64,000 nt of DNA from Chloroflexota bacterium (GCA_016223135.1 JACRPQ010000004.1:434001-498000); one strand, 5' to 3'; positions 1-8,913 are shown, numbered from the stretch's first letter. The notes: generated from the sequence alone by a model not told the origin. A program made the numbers and translations.

Positions 1-714
1 TTTCTCGCCGCTGTCCTTTTGCTGACGCTCACTTTCCTGCGCCGTAAATCGCCCGCTGCCTTTCGCAAAATCGAGGCATACGAACGCCTCAACCGCGCCA
101 TCGGTCTTTCGGTGGAAAGCGGCACGCGCCTGCACATTTCCATCGGACGCGGCAATCTCTTCACAGCACGCGGCGGCTCGGCGCTGGCGGGACTTGCCAT
201 GCTGCGCCGCCTCACTGAACGGACCTCCCTCAGCGACCAGCCGCCCATCGTCACTTCCGGCGATGCCTCGCTGGCAATCCTCTCGCAAGACACCTTGCAG
301 TCCGGCTACCGCGCCGCACGCGCGGAAGACCAATTCCGCCTCACCTCTGGACGTTTGACCGGGCTCACCCCATTTGCCTTCGCCGCAGGGACGCTTCCCA
401 TCATCCGTGATGAAGGCGTCTCCGCCAACGTCATCATTGGCGAACTGGGCGCCGAAGCCGGACTCCTTACCGACGCCGCCGAGCGCAAAAACGCCGACCT
501 GATTGCCGCCAGCGATAACCTCACGGCGCAATCCGTCCTCTATGCCGCCTCGCAAGCCCCTCTCATCGGCGAAGAACTCTTTGCTGCCGGCGCCTACATC
601 GGCGCGGGCGCTTCGCACGAAGCAAGCCTGCAAACCCAGGATATCCTGCGCTGGCTGGTCATCCTTGCCATTTTGGGCGGGGCTGTTTTGAAATTTTTGG
701 GAGTAGGTTTCTGA
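1..714 (+). CDS. DUF6754-like membrane protein, 5' end missing
   Basis: The reading frame is open to the window edge, so the start lies upstream; about 237 residues are visible. A hydrophobic segment sits at the visible N-terminus and a second (ending AILGGAVLKFLGVGF) at the very C-terminus, with a soluble alpha/beta-looking region between them. The pattern matches Chloroflexota proteins annotated DUF6754, whose function is unknown. The stop overlaps the next start by one base (TGATG), so the first two genes are translationally coupled. Family assignment is from memory of the sequence style and is moderate; the coding call is firm. Confidence 0.75.
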   Translation, partial: FLAAVLLLTLTFLRRKSPAAFRKIEAYERLNRAIGLSVESGTRLHISIGRGNLFTARGGSALAGLAMLRRLTERTSLSDQPPIVTSGDASLAILSQDTLQSGYRAARAEDQFRLTSGRLTGLTPFAFAAGTLPIIRDEGVSANVIIGELGAEAGLLTDAAERKNADLIAASDNLTAQSVLYAASQAPLIGEELFAAGAYIGAGASHEASLQTQDILRWLVILAILGGAVLKFLGVGF

Positions 715-1337
715 TGATGCGAGTTCTGACCGCCGCCCTTGCCATTGCATCCGGCATCATCGTTTTGCTTGGTTACTTCCTCCGCCAGGCGTTCCCTCTG
801 TTCGAACAACTGCGCCTTCTGCTCACCGATTGGGCAGTGGTCATTGCCGCCGCCGCAGTGCTGGTGGGCATCCTCAACCTCGTCTCTGTGCAAATGGAAA
901 AACTGCGCAACCGCCAACCGGGCGGACTCTACGGCGCGCTTCTGGTCTTTGCCCTGGTGATTACATTCGGGCTGGGATTGGTCTTTGGAACAGACCATCC
1001 CTTCCTGCGCGCCGCCATGGATGCCGTCATCGTGCCGGTCGAAGCCTCCCTGCTGGCAATTCTTGCCGTCACCCTCGTCTATGCCAGCATCCGCCTCCTG
1101 CGCCGCCGCGCCGACCTGATGAGCGTCATCTTCCTGCTTGCCATGCTCCTCTTTCTGATTGCCGCCATGCCGAAGCCCTTCGGTCCCATCCCGCTGGTGG
1201 ATCAACTCATCCTTGACTTGACCGGCATCCTCTCCACCGCCGGCGCGCGCGGACTGCTCATTGGCGTGGCGCTGGGAACCCTCCTGACCGGCTTGCGCGT
1301 CCTCTTTGGCATGGATCGTCCGTATGGGGGGAACTAA
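714..1337 (+). CDS. Polytopic membrane protein, unknown function
   Basis: A 207-residue protein with about five or six hydrophobic segments separated by short basic loops (for example LRNRQ and RLLRRR). No catalytic motif is visible. It starts inside the stop of the preceding gene, and its own stop (TAA) overlaps the next region by one or two bases, so it belongs to the same operon as the zinc-ribbon and MutL-like genes. It is likely an integral membrane partner of the neighbouring proteins. Function is unknown. Confidence 0.8.
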   Translation: MMRVLTAALAIASGIIVLLGYFLRQAFPLFEQLRLLLTDWAVVIAAAAVLVGILNLVSVQMEKLRNRQPGGLYGALLVFALVITFGLGLVFGTDHPFLRAAMDAVIVPVEASLLAILAVTLVYASIRLLRRRADLMSVIFLLAMLLFLIAAMPKPFGPIPLVDQLILDLTGILSTAGARGLLIGVALGTLLTGLRVLFGMDRPYGGN

Positions 1338-4021
1338 TGGCTGAGATTCGCTGTCCCAACTGCGGCAAAGAAAATCCCGATTTTCTGGATTTCTGCCAAT
1401 TTTGCCAAACACCCCTCGCCTCAGAGGTGATTCACATCGGCGAAGAGCCGACCAAGAAAAAAACCGACGAACTCGAACAAATCCTCCCCGACTGGCTGAA
1501 AGAAATCCGTCAGCAGGGAGTTGAAGAGGCGGCAAACGAAACCCTTCGTCCGCAGAGCAAGCCCAAGGTCACGGAAGAACCGCCCGACCTTCTGGCGGGA
1601 CTCATGTCGCAAGCCGACTCCGACGAAGAGGAACTTCCCGACTGGCTGGCGGACATCGCCCCCGCTCCCAAAAAAGAAGAGACCCCTCCGCCTCCACCCC
1701 AAAAAGAAGAACCCTCCAGCTTTTTCGCCCAATTCCGCGAACCCGAAGCACAACCGCCTGCCAAACCACAGCCGCCTGAAGAAGAAACGCCGTGGAGCGG
1801 GCTGGTTGAACCTGCCGGCGGCGAATTGACGGACTGGTTCGGTCAGGAAGAACCATCGGCTGCGCCTTTCCCCCAGGAAACGGGCGCGCCCGCCGAAGAT
1901 TGGATGAAAGACCTTTCGGCGTTCGCGACAGAGCCTCCGTCCGCACAACAGCCCGAAGACCTGAGTTGGCTCCGCGACTTGGAAGCCACCTCCAAAGCGA
2001 CCGAAGAACCTGCCGCCCCCAAACCCGAAGCCGCCTTGCCTCCCTCCGCTTCGGAGGAAGACCTCGACTGGCTCACCCGCTTGGGCGCCGCTTCTGCGCC
2101 TGCCTTTGAAGAACCCGCCTCCGTCTCGCCCTCCGCCGAAGAAGACCTGAGTTGGCTCGACAAACTGGGCGGTGTTACCCTCCCCGAAGAACCCGCACCT
2201 GCTCAGCCTGCCGGCGAAGAAGACCTGAGTTGGCTCGACAAACTGGGCGGCGTTACCCTCCCCGAAGAACCCGCACCTGCTCAGCCTGCCGGCGAAGAAG
2301 ACCTGAGTTGGCTCGACAAACTGGGCGGCGTTACCCTTCCCAAAGAACCCGCACCCGCTCAACCTGCCGCCGAAGACCTTGACTGGCTCAAAGGCATCAG
2401 CGCCACCAAAGAACCTCCCACCGAACCTCTTCCTTCCCAGCCTGCCTCGCTCGAAGAAGACCTGGACTGGCTGAAAGACCTCGGCATCACGGCTGCCCCG
2501 CCCTCTGAATCCGCCGCGCCTGCCTTCGCTGATACTGGCGAATTACAGCCAAAAGAACCGCCCGCCTCTCCCAAGCCCTTCCAAACCGCACCCCTTAGCG
2601 AATTCCTCGGCGACGAAGCCCTGCGTGACACTACTCCCGACTGGCTCAAAGAAGCGCTGGAAGAACCGTCCATGCCGACCAGTGCGGCTTCACTGGACTG
2701 GTTCGCAGAACAGGCGAAACCTTCAAAGGAAACGCCTCCGACTCCGCCACAGCCCTTCGATCAAACTCAGGGCAAGCCTTCCGCCTCCACCCCAGCCTTC
2801 GACTTCCCTGCAGGCGACTCCGCAACGCAAGACTTGGATGCCCTCTTCAACGTCGAAATGCCCGACTGGTTGAAAGGCGAACCCGAAAAACCTGAAGCCC
2901 CTCAAGCCGAAGCCGCCTCCCTCCCGCCCTTCAGTGAGGGAGAAGAAAGCCTCGCTCCAGTCGAATTGCCCTCCTGGGTGCAAGCCATGCGCCCGGTCGA
3001 TTCCGCCATCAGCGGGACGGCGGCAAGCGTGGACATGGTCACCGAGCAGGATGGACCGTTGGCGGGCTTTCGCGGCGTCATCCCGCTTGTGCCTGTCGGC
3101 TCGTCCCTCCGCCCGAAAGCCTTTTCCCTGAAACTGCAGGCAAGCGAGGAACAACAAGCCGCCGCTGAATTGCTTGAACAAATGATTGCATTAGAAACCG
3201 CTGCCCTGTCCTTGAAACCGGCGGCAGTGATTTCCTCTCAGCGTGTGCTTCGCTGGGCGCTCTCTGCCATCTTCCTGCTGGTGTTGAGCGCCGTTCTCTG
3301 GCTGGGACTGCAAACCATGCCCGTCCATCCCTCCTCCCGCCTCTCCGACATCATCGCCAGCCTGCCCGAAGCCCCGGCTGTACTGGTGGTGGTGGACTAT
3401 GAACCCGCTTTCGCCGGCGAACTGGAAGCCTCAGCGGGACCTCTGCTCGATCAACTGGCGCTCTCGAAACACTCCACCTTCGACTTCATCGCCACTTCGC
3501 CGAACGGCAGCGGGCTGGTGGAACGGTTGATGCTGCATACCAACCTGAGCAAACCGTTCCCGGCCGGCTTGGGCTACCGGGCAGGGGAACAGTATTTCAA
3601 CCTCGGCTTCCTGCCCGGCGGGGCGGCTGGCGCGGCTGGTTTTGTGGGCGATCCGCAAAAACTCTCCCGCTATGCTGTCATTGCCATCCTCACCGATAAT
3701 GTAGAAACAAGCCGCACATGGATCGAACAACTGGAAGCCGCCGGCGCTGAAATCGCCGCCAAACCGCTGATTATCGTCTCCAGTGCGCAGGCGGCGCCCG
3801 TGCTTCAGCCGTATGCCGCTTCGGGGCAGGCAAACCTGGTTGTTAATGGGTTATACGATGCGGCAAAGTACGAAGCGTTGAATGTCTCCCGCCCGGGCTT
3901 GGCGCGCGCCTATTGGGACGCCCTCGGCTTCGGGCTGATGATGGCTGTGGCTGCAATTGTCATCGGCGGCGCATGGAATCTGTACCTGCGCTTCCGCGCC
4001 GGACGCGCTGAAACGGAATAA
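1337..4021 (+). CDS. Zinc-ribbon protein with repeated D-W-L motifs and a membrane-anchored C-terminal domain
   Basis: 894 residues. The N-terminus carries a zinc ribbon with Cys at about positions 6, 9, 20 and 23 (CPNC...CQFC). It is followed by about 550 residues of acidic, proline-rich, probably disordered sequence. At least twelve short amphipathic motifs of the form [LP/DL]-[DS]-W-L-x-x-[IL] punctuate this linker. One transmembrane segment (about residues 635-655) is followed by a roughly 200-residue extracytoplasmic domain and a final hydrophobic segment. Three tandem 26-residue repeats lie in the linker. The ribbon plus regularly spaced Trp motifs suggests a cytoplasmic multivalent docking arm anchored in the membrane; this is inference. 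The segment PFDQTQGKP at about 2755-2780 looks like an inserted short palindrome. Confidence 0.85.
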   Translation: MAEIRCPNCGKENPDFLDFCQFCQTPLASEVIHIGEEPTKKKTDELEQILPDWLKEIRQQGVEEAANETLRPQSKPKVTEEPPDLLAGLMSQADSDEEELPDWLADIAPAPKKEETPPPPPQKEEPSSFFAQFREPEAQPPAKPQPPEEETPWSGLVEPAGGELTDWFGQEEPSAAPFPQETGAPAEDWMKDLSAFATEPPSAQQPEDLSWLRDLEATSKATEEPAAPKPEAALPPSASEEDLDWLTRLGAASAPAFEEPASVSPSAEEDLSWLDKLGGVTLPEEPAPAQPAGEEDLSWLDKLGGVTLPEEPAPAQPAGEEDLSWLDKLGGVTLPKEPAPAQPAAEDLDWLKGISATKEPPTEPLPSQPASLEEDLDWLKDLGITAAPPSESAAPAFADTGELQPKEPPASPKPFQTAPLSEFLGDEALRDTTPDWLKEALEEPSMPTSAASLDWFAEQAKPSKETPPTPPQPFDQTQGKPSASTPAFDFPAGDSATQDLDALFNVEMPDWLKGEPEKPEAPQAEAASLPPFSEGEESLAPVELPSWVQAMRPVDSAISGTAASVDMVTEQDGPLAGFRGVIPLVPVGSSLRPKAFSLKLQASEEQQAAAELLEQMIALETAALSLKPAAVISSQRVLRWALSAIFLLVLSAVLWLGLQTMPVHPSSRLSDIIASLPEAPAVLVVVDYEPAFAGELEASAGPLLDQLALSKHSTFDFIATSPNGSGLVERLMLHTNLSKPFPAGLGYRAGEQYFNLGFLPGGAAGAAGFVGDPQKLSRYAVIAILTDNVETSRTWIEQLEAAGAEIAAKPLIIVSSAQAAPVLQPYAASGQANLVVNGLYDAAKYEALNVSRPGLARAYWDALGFGLMMAVAAIVIGGAWNLYLRFRAGRAETE
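2141..2374 (+). repeat. Three tandem 78-bp coding repeats
   Basis: Copies begin at 2141, 2219 and 2297, giving an exact 78-bp (26-codon) period inside the zinc-ribbon gene. The copies are nearly identical at the DNA level, which indicates recent in-frame expansion. Each encodes one DLSWL motif and a Pro/Ala/Glu spacer. Copy number probably varies between strains and could be miscounted by short-read assembly. Confidence 0.9.
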
Positions 4022-4029
4022 GGTTGACC

Positions 4030-4689
4030 ATGCCGCTCATCGAATTCGTTTCTGCCATCGTTGGATTTGTCCTTACGCTGATGGTGTTCAGTTATCTCAT
4101 CGGCGATACTCCCCTGTTCCGTATTGCCGTTTATCTGTTCATCGGCGTCGCCTCAGGGTATGCCGCGGCGGTCATTGTCAATGACGTGTTACTTGCCCGC
4201 CTCCAGTCGCTGCCGCTGGGCGATCCTGCCCTGTTGGTCATCGGGTTGATTCCCTTCCTGTTGGCGATTACTCTGCTGGCAAAACTCTTTCCGCGCGTTG
4301 CGTGGCTTGGAAATTTTGCAATGGCAGTGCTGGTGGGGGTGGGGGCGGCGACCGCCCTCGCTGGTGCGTTGACCGGCACTCTGATTCCCCAGGCTGAGGC
4401 GGCGGTGGATGCGGTTGATCCGCGCTCGCTGACAGGTCTGGCGGGCGGCGGCGTCATGCTGATAGGAACCGCCGGCACGTTGGCGTACTTCCATTTTGGC
4501 GCAAAGCGCGCGGCAGATGGGACCGTCAAACGCAATGCAGCGGTGGAAGCGCTGGCTTGGGTTGGGCGGCTTTTCATCGCTGTGACGCTTGGCGTGGTGT
4601 TTGCCGGCGTATATACCGCCGCGCTGACGGCGTTGATTGAACGCCTGAATTCGCTTATGCTCTTCATCAAATCCATCCTGGGTCTCTAA
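4030..4689 (+). CDS. Polytopic membrane protein, unknown function
   Basis: About 219 residues with roughly six hydrophobic segments rich in Ala, Val, Gly and Leu, and no recognisable catalytic motif. The ATG at 4030 is preferred over a TTG two codons earlier. The gene lies 8 bases after the zinc-ribbon gene and 3 bases before the MutL-like gene, so it is in the same operon. It may form a membrane complex with the DUF6754-like and zinc-ribbon proteins; function is unknown. Confidence 0.8.
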   Translation: MPLIEFVSAIVGFVLTLMVFSYLIGDTPLFRIAVYLFIGVASGYAAAVIVNDVLLARLQSLPLGDPALLVIGLIPFLLAITLLAKLFPRVAWLGNFAMAVLVGVGAATALAGALTGTLIPQAEAAVDAVDPRSLTGLAGGGVMLIGTAGTLAYFHFGAKRAADGTVKRNAAVEALAWVGRLFIAVTLGVVFAGVYTAALTALIERLNSLMLFIKSILGL

Positions 4690-4692
4690 CGT

Positions 4693-6444
4693 ATGCCGAC
4701 ATCACTCGTCCAAACCGAATCCGTTCTCGCCATCGAGGTTGGCACAGCGGTGACCCGCGCCGTCCTGTTCGACGTCGTCGAGGGACAATACCGTTTTATT
4801 GCGGTGGGCAAGGCGCCGTCCACTGCCGAGGTGCCATTCAAAGATATTGGCATTGGCGTGCGCGAAGCGATTACTGCTTTACAGGAGATTACCGGCGGTC
4901 AACTGCTGGGGCAGGGTAACAACCTGATTACCCCCTCCCAGCCCGACGGTTCCGGCGTGGATGCGGTAGTGGCAGTCATCTCCACGGGTCCCGTTTTGCG
5001 GACGGTGATTGTGGGGCTGCTGTCGGATGTCTCGGTACAGAGCGCGCGCCGCCTGGCGGAGACGACGTATGCGCGCGTGGTGGAGGCGCTCGATCTCTCC
5101 GACCACCGCAAAGCGGATCAGCAATTGGACGCAGTCATCCGCGCCCGCCCGGACCTGGTGATTTTGACCGGCGGCACAGACGGCGGCGCCTCCCGCGCCA
5201 TGCTCAAAACGCTGGAAGCGATTGGGCTGGCGTGTTACCTCATGCCTGCCGAAAAACGCCCGATGGTGCTGTATGCTGGCAATGAACACCTTGCCGGAGA
5301 AGTCCATGAATTGCTGGACGCTCATGCAGGGGCGTTGAAGGTCAGTCCAAACGTGCGCCCCTCGCTCGAGGTGGAGCATTTGGACCCTGCCAGCAGTGAA
5401 CTTGCCTCGCTGGTGGTGAACCTGCGCCGGCGGCAGTTGAAGGGTGTGGAAGAGTTGAACGCTTTGACAGGCGGAATGATGCTGCCCACCTCCTATGCTC
5501 AGGGGCGGATGGTGCGCTTTCTCAGCCGTCAGTACGAGTCAACGCGCGGGGTGTTGAGCGTGAACATCGGCGCGTCGGCGGCTTCGGTGGCGGCGGGGTT
5601 CAACGGCGAAGTCGTGCTGCGGACGTATCCGCAGTTTGGCTTGGGCGAAAATCTCTCCGGCTTGCTTCAGCACACCGATATTGAAGGCATCCTGCGCTGG
5701 CTGGCGCTGGATATTGACCCGAACGCCATCCGCGAGTATTTGTATCAAAAATCGCTCTACCCCGGCACGCTGCCCGCCACCAGCGACGACCATGCCATTG
5801 CACAGGCGATTGCGCGGCAAGCATTGTATCTGGCGGTGCGGGCGGCACGCAGAGACTTTCCGAATGACGGGCGGGCAGCGCGGGATGTTTTGCCGCCGCT
5901 GGATTTAATCATTGCCGGGGGCGGCGCGGTGGGGGAAGGGCTTTCGCTGGGGCAAAGCCTGCTCCTGCTTTTGGATGCGATCCAACCGGTAGGTATCCTG
6001 CCGATGTTGGTGGATCAAAACAATCTTTTGCCGCTGTTGGGCGTCGCCGCCTCGCGTAATCACTTCCTGCCGGTGCAGGTCATGGATTCGGGCGCGTTTA
6101 TTGGTTTGGGGACGATCATCTCGGTAATCGCTTCTGCGAATTACGGTGAGCCCATTCTGCGCGTCAAGATGACGTACAGTGATGGAACGGACGCGCGCCT
6201 GGATGTGAAGTTTGGCGGGCTGGAGATTCTGCCCCTGCCAAGCGGGCAGAGTGCACGTCTCAGCCTGCAGCCGCTTCAAAAAGCAGATGCAGGCTTGGGT
6301 CCGGGAAGAAGCGGGACGGTCACCGTCACGGGCGGGGCGATGGGCGTCGTCATTGACGCGCGCGGGCGTCCGCTCAAATTCCCGTCTGATGCGGTGCGCC
6401 GGCGCGAGTTAATCAAAAAATGGCAGTACACGGTGGGAGGCTGA
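4693..6444 (+). CDS. Glutamate mutase MutL-like ASKHA-fold ATPase
   Basis: 583 residues. The N-terminus has a phosphate-1 type motif of the actin/Hsp70/sugar-kinase fold (AIEVGTAVTRAVLFD, about residues 13-27). Further glycine-rich nucleotide-binding turns follow, including LTGG at about residue 158 and IAGGGAVGEG at about 410. Overall it matches the MutL/GlmL family, which is named for its link to coenzyme B12-dependent glutamate mutase. No mutase S or E subunit is visible here; instead the gene lies between membrane-protein genes and a beta-rich protein. The original MutL role therefore may not apply; family assignment is good, cellular role open. Confidence 0.8.
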   Translation: MPTSLVQTESVLAIEVGTAVTRAVLFDVVEGQYRFIAVGKAPSTAEVPFKDIGIGVREAITALQEITGGQLLGQGNNLITPSQPDGSGVDAVVAVISTGPVLRTVIVGLLSDVSVQSARRLAETTYARVVEALDLSDHRKADQQLDAVIRARPDLVILTGGTDGGASRAMLKTLEAIGLACYLMPAEKRPMVLYAGNEHLAGEVHELLDAHAGALKVSPNVRPSLEVEHLDPASSELASLVVNLRRRQLKGVEELNALTGGMMLPTSYAQGRMVRFLSRQYESTRGVLSVNIGASAASVAAGFNGEVVLRTYPQFGLGENLSGLLQHTDIEGILRWLALDIDPNAIREYLYQKSLYPGTLPATSDDHAIAQAIARQALYLAVRAARRDFPNDGRAARDVLPPLDLIIAGGGAVGEGLSLGQSLLLLLDAIQPVGILPMLVDQNNLLPLLGVAASRNHFLPVQVMDSGAFIGLGTIISVIASANYGEPILRVKMTYSDGTDARLDVKFGGLEILPLPSGQSARLSLQPLQKADAGLGPGRSGTVTVTGGAMGVVIDARGRPLKFPSDAVRRRELIKKWQYTVGG

Positions 6445-7500
6445 ATGCTGGCGCCGGTCTTGCATGTTTTACCTGTAACGACAATCGTTCGTGAACGCCT
6501 TCTGCCCGCAGCAGGGAAGGTGAATGTTTCGGTGAATCAACGAGTCAACCCGACGGATGTGGTGGCGGAGGCATCTTTTTCCCGCGAGCATCTCCTGCTG
6601 GATGTGGCGCGCACGTTTGGCGTATCCCCTCAGGCTGCGGATACGATGATCAAGGTGCAGGCGGGCGACGTGCTCAAGCAGGGCGCGGTGATCGCCGAAA
6701 ATGGCGGCTTTTTCTCTCGTTCGATTAAAGCGCCGCGCGCCGGACGGGTAGCGGCGGCTGGCAGCGGACAGGTGCTGATGGAAGTGGGTGACGCGCGCAT
6801 CGAACTGCGCGCCGGTCTGCCGGGGATGGTGGTGCGGGTGATTCCGGAACGCGGTGTTGTCATCCGCACAGTGGGGGCGTTGATTCAGGGAACGTGGGGC
6901 AACGGGCGCGTGGATCACGGTTTGATGACCAGCCTGATCGAACGCCCGGATGACATTCTCACCCCCGACCGCCTGGATGTGAGCCTGCGCGGTTCGGTGA
7001 TATTGGGCGGGTATGTGGGCGACGCCGCCACGCTGCGCGCCGCCGCAGAATTGCCGGTGCGCGGGTTGATTGTTTCGAGCCTGCACTTTTCCCTCCTGCC
7101 CTCTGCTGTGCAAATGCGTTTTCCCATCCTTGTGTTGGATGGTTTCGGCATGATGCCGATGAATTCCGCCGCCTTTGAACTGCTCCGCACGCACGACAAG
7201 AATGCGGTAACGGTGAACGCCGAGTTCCCCGACCGTTACGGCGGCGGGCGTCCGGAAGTGATTATTCCCAAAGATGTGGTGAATGAACCCGACGAACCCG
7301 AAGATTACGTCCCCTTTGCGGTGGGACAAAAGGTGAGGATGCGCCGGGCGCCCCATGCGGGAATGATCGGCTCCATTGCCGCCCTGCCTGCCGGTTTGAG
7401 CAAACTTCCCAGCGGGCTGCGCGCCCCGGCGGCGGAAGTGAGACTGGAAAACGGCGATACTCTGCTTGTGCCTTTGGTTAATCTCGAAGTTGTGGGATAA
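6445..7500 (+). CDS. Conserved beta-rich protein downstream of the MutL-like gene, unknown function
   Basis: 351 residues, starting at the base after the MutL-like stop. A region around residues 70-125 (GGFFSRSIKAPRAGRV ... VLMEVG) resembles biotinyl/lipoyl-like or hybrid-motif beta sandwiches. The C-terminal 65 residues (VGQKVRMRRAPHAGMIGSIA ... LVPLVNLEVVG) look like a KOW/SH3-type barrel. No transmembrane segment is evident. Tight coupling suggests that it acts with the MutL-like ATPase. These domain likenesses are from pattern reading only. Confidence 0.75.
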   Translation: MLAPVLHVLPVTTIVRERLLPAAGKVNVSVNQRVNPTDVVAEASFSREHLLLDVARTFGVSPQAADTMIKVQAGDVLKQGAVIAENGGFFSRSIKAPRAGRVAAAGSGQVLMEVGDARIELRAGLPGMVVRVIPERGVVIRTVGALIQGTWGNGRVDHGLMTSLIERPDDILTPDRLDVSLRGSVILGGYVGDAATLRAAAELPVRGLIVSSLHFSLLPSAVQMRFPILVLDGFGMMPMNSAAFELLRTHDKNAVTVNAEFPDRYGGGRPEVIIPKDVVNEPDEPEDYVPFAVGQKVRMRRAPHAGMIGSIAALPAGLSKLPSGLRAPAAEVRLENGDTLLVPLVNLEVVG

Positions 7501-7532
7501 TCGGCGCAACGCACTGAAGAGGAGAATGCTCC

Positions 7533-8078
7533 ATGACAATGAATGACTTCGACCCGATTGACGATGCCTTTGAGGACGAAGAGGAAGCCCCGGAAGAATC
7601 CAGCAACCGTACCTTCCTGTTTGTGGCGGGAGGGTTAGGCGTTCTTATCCTGGCGGCGCTGCTTTGTGTGGTTGGTTATGTGTTCATCACCGCCAATTCG
7701 AACCGGGCAAACGAAGCGGCGGCGCAAACGCAGGCTGCCTTGCAGGAGGTGACCATCGAAGCGGCGTTGACGCAGACCTCCGTTGTTCAGGCGCAGACGC
7801 AGGCGGCGGCGACCGCGACACTGCCTCCTACCAATACTCCGGTCATTGCCGAAGCGACCGCCACTCCTACCGAGACGCCCAACCCCGCCACTGCCACTGT
7901 CGGCGCGGCGTTTACGCAGATTGCCGTTTCCACACAGACAATTATTCCCACTTCCACTGCCCTGCCCAACACCGGCTTTGCCGATGAGGTGGGCTTGCCT
8001 GTCGTGTTTTTCATGGCGCTGGCGCTGGTGGTGGTTATTCTGCTGACGAGGAGATTGAGGTCGGCAGCGGCGCGCTAG
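7533..8078 (+). CDS. Threonine-rich surface protein with C-terminal LPNTG sorting-like signal
   Basis: 181 residues. A transmembrane segment at about residues 27-50 follows an acidic cytoplasmic N-terminus. It is followed by a Thr/Ala/Gln-rich stalk (NTPVIAEATATPTETPNP), then LPNTG at about residue 147, a hydrophobic stretch and the basic tail RRLRSAAAR. That ending is the layout of sortase substrates. A good ribosome-binding site (AAGAGGAG at 7517-7524) precedes the ATG. It is the last gene of the operon, ahead of a strong terminator. Having an N-terminal membrane anchor and a C-terminal sorting signal together is unusual. Confidence 0.8.
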   Translation: MTMNDFDPIDDAFEDEEEAPEESSNRTFLFVAGGLGVLILAALLCVVGYVFITANSNRANEAAAQTQAALQEVTIEAALTQTSVVQAQTQAAATATLPPTNTPVIAEATATPTETPNPATATVGAAFTQIAVSTQTIIPTSTALPNTGFADEVGLPVVFFMALALVVVILLTRRLRSAAAR

Positions 8079-8149
8079 TGAAAGAACCGCCCCGAAGTTT
8101 TTTCAAGCAAATCACAGGGCAAAAAACAACCTTCGAGATGTTTTTTCTG

Positions 8150-8182
8150 GGACGGCGGTTTGAACCGCCGTCCTGATTTTTT
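8150..8182 (+). terminator. Rho-independent terminator ending the first operon
   Basis: A 9-11 bp GC-rich stem (GGACGGCGG pairing with CCGCCGTCC) spans 8150-8173 and is followed by a T-rich tract. It closes the plus-strand operon that starts before the window. Its T tract runs into the stop codon of the convergent HAD gene. Confidence 0.85.
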
Positions 8183-8849
8183 ATTCCCTCAGTAACACAT
8201 CCGCCAGTTGCGGCGTACTGTTCAGGATCAAGTCTGCGCCTTTGCGCCTTAATTCGGGTTCCTCGCCGAAGCCGCACAATACACCCACCGTCTGCGCGCC
8301 GGCCGATTTGCCCGCCCGCATGTCCACGGTGGTATCGCCAATCATCAGACATTCCTGCGGCTGGACGCCCATCCTTTGTGCGGCGAGCAAAATCGGGTCC
8401 GGGTAGGGCTTGGTGTGCGCTGCCGATTGACCGCTGATGACCGCGTCGAAATACTTCACGAGGTCGAACTGCTCCAAAAAGCGCATCGTCCCCTTTTCAT
8501 CCCGTGCGCTGACCACTGCCATCGGATAACGCCCCTTGAGCCGCCGCAGCATTTCATCCACGCCGGGGATTATCCAAAGCGTTTTCGAGGAAGGTCTGCG
8601 GTGACGCGACATCCAGTCGATGAGCGCGGCGATTTCGTCATCCAGCCCGATGGTATCGGTGAGACCGAGCAGGGCGTTGCCCGGCGCCTCCAGCCACATC
8701 ACGAAGCGGCGGGCGGCGTGTTGGGGGTCTTTGAACAGGAAAGGGGGGAAGAAGCGCTTCACTTTATGGACGTACACGTCGTCTGTATCGCTCAACGTGC
8801 CGTCCACGTCGAAGCACAGGGCTTTGATGCGGGGAATGTCGAGGGTCAT
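8181..8849 (-). CDS. HAD-superfamily phosphatase (Gph/PGP type)
   Basis: 222 residues from the ATG at 8849; a longer upstream frame lacks plausible coding character. HAD motif I is CFDVDGTLSDTDD near residue 12, motif II is VVSARDEKG, motif III includes the Lys of HTKPYPDP, and motif IV is MIGDTTVDMRAGKSAGAQ. A helical cap lies between motifs I and II. It probably hydrolyses a small phosphorylated metabolite such as phosphoglycolate; the substrate cannot be read from sequence. It diverges from the GAF histidine kinase gene. Confidence 0.88.
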   Translation of the reverse strand: MTLDIPRIKALCFDVDGTLSDTDDVYVHKVKRFFPPFLFKDPQHAARRFVMWLEAPGNALLGLTDTIGLDDEIAALIDWMSRHRRPSSKTLWIIPGVDEMLRRLKGRYPMAVVSARDEKGTMRFLEQFDLVKYFDAVISGQSAAHTKPYPDPILLAAQRMGVQPQECLMIGDTTVDMRAGKSAGAQTVGVLCGFGEEPELRRKGADLILNSTPQLADVLLRE

Positions 8850-8864
8850 GCGCCCAATTGTACC

Positions 8865-8896
8865 TTGACTATGAGCGCGGCAGGTTGTGCTATACT
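8865..8896 (+). promoter_or_regulatory. Candidate promoter of the GAF/PAS histidine kinase
   Basis: TTGACT (8865-8870) and TATACT (8891-8896) are separated by 20 bp. A TGC just upstream of the -10 makes it an extended -10, which can tolerate long spacing. The predicted start lies only about 10 nt before the ATG at 8914, so the message would be almost leaderless. Confidence 0.5.
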
Positions 8897-8913
8897 TTGA
8901 ACATTGCAAATTC

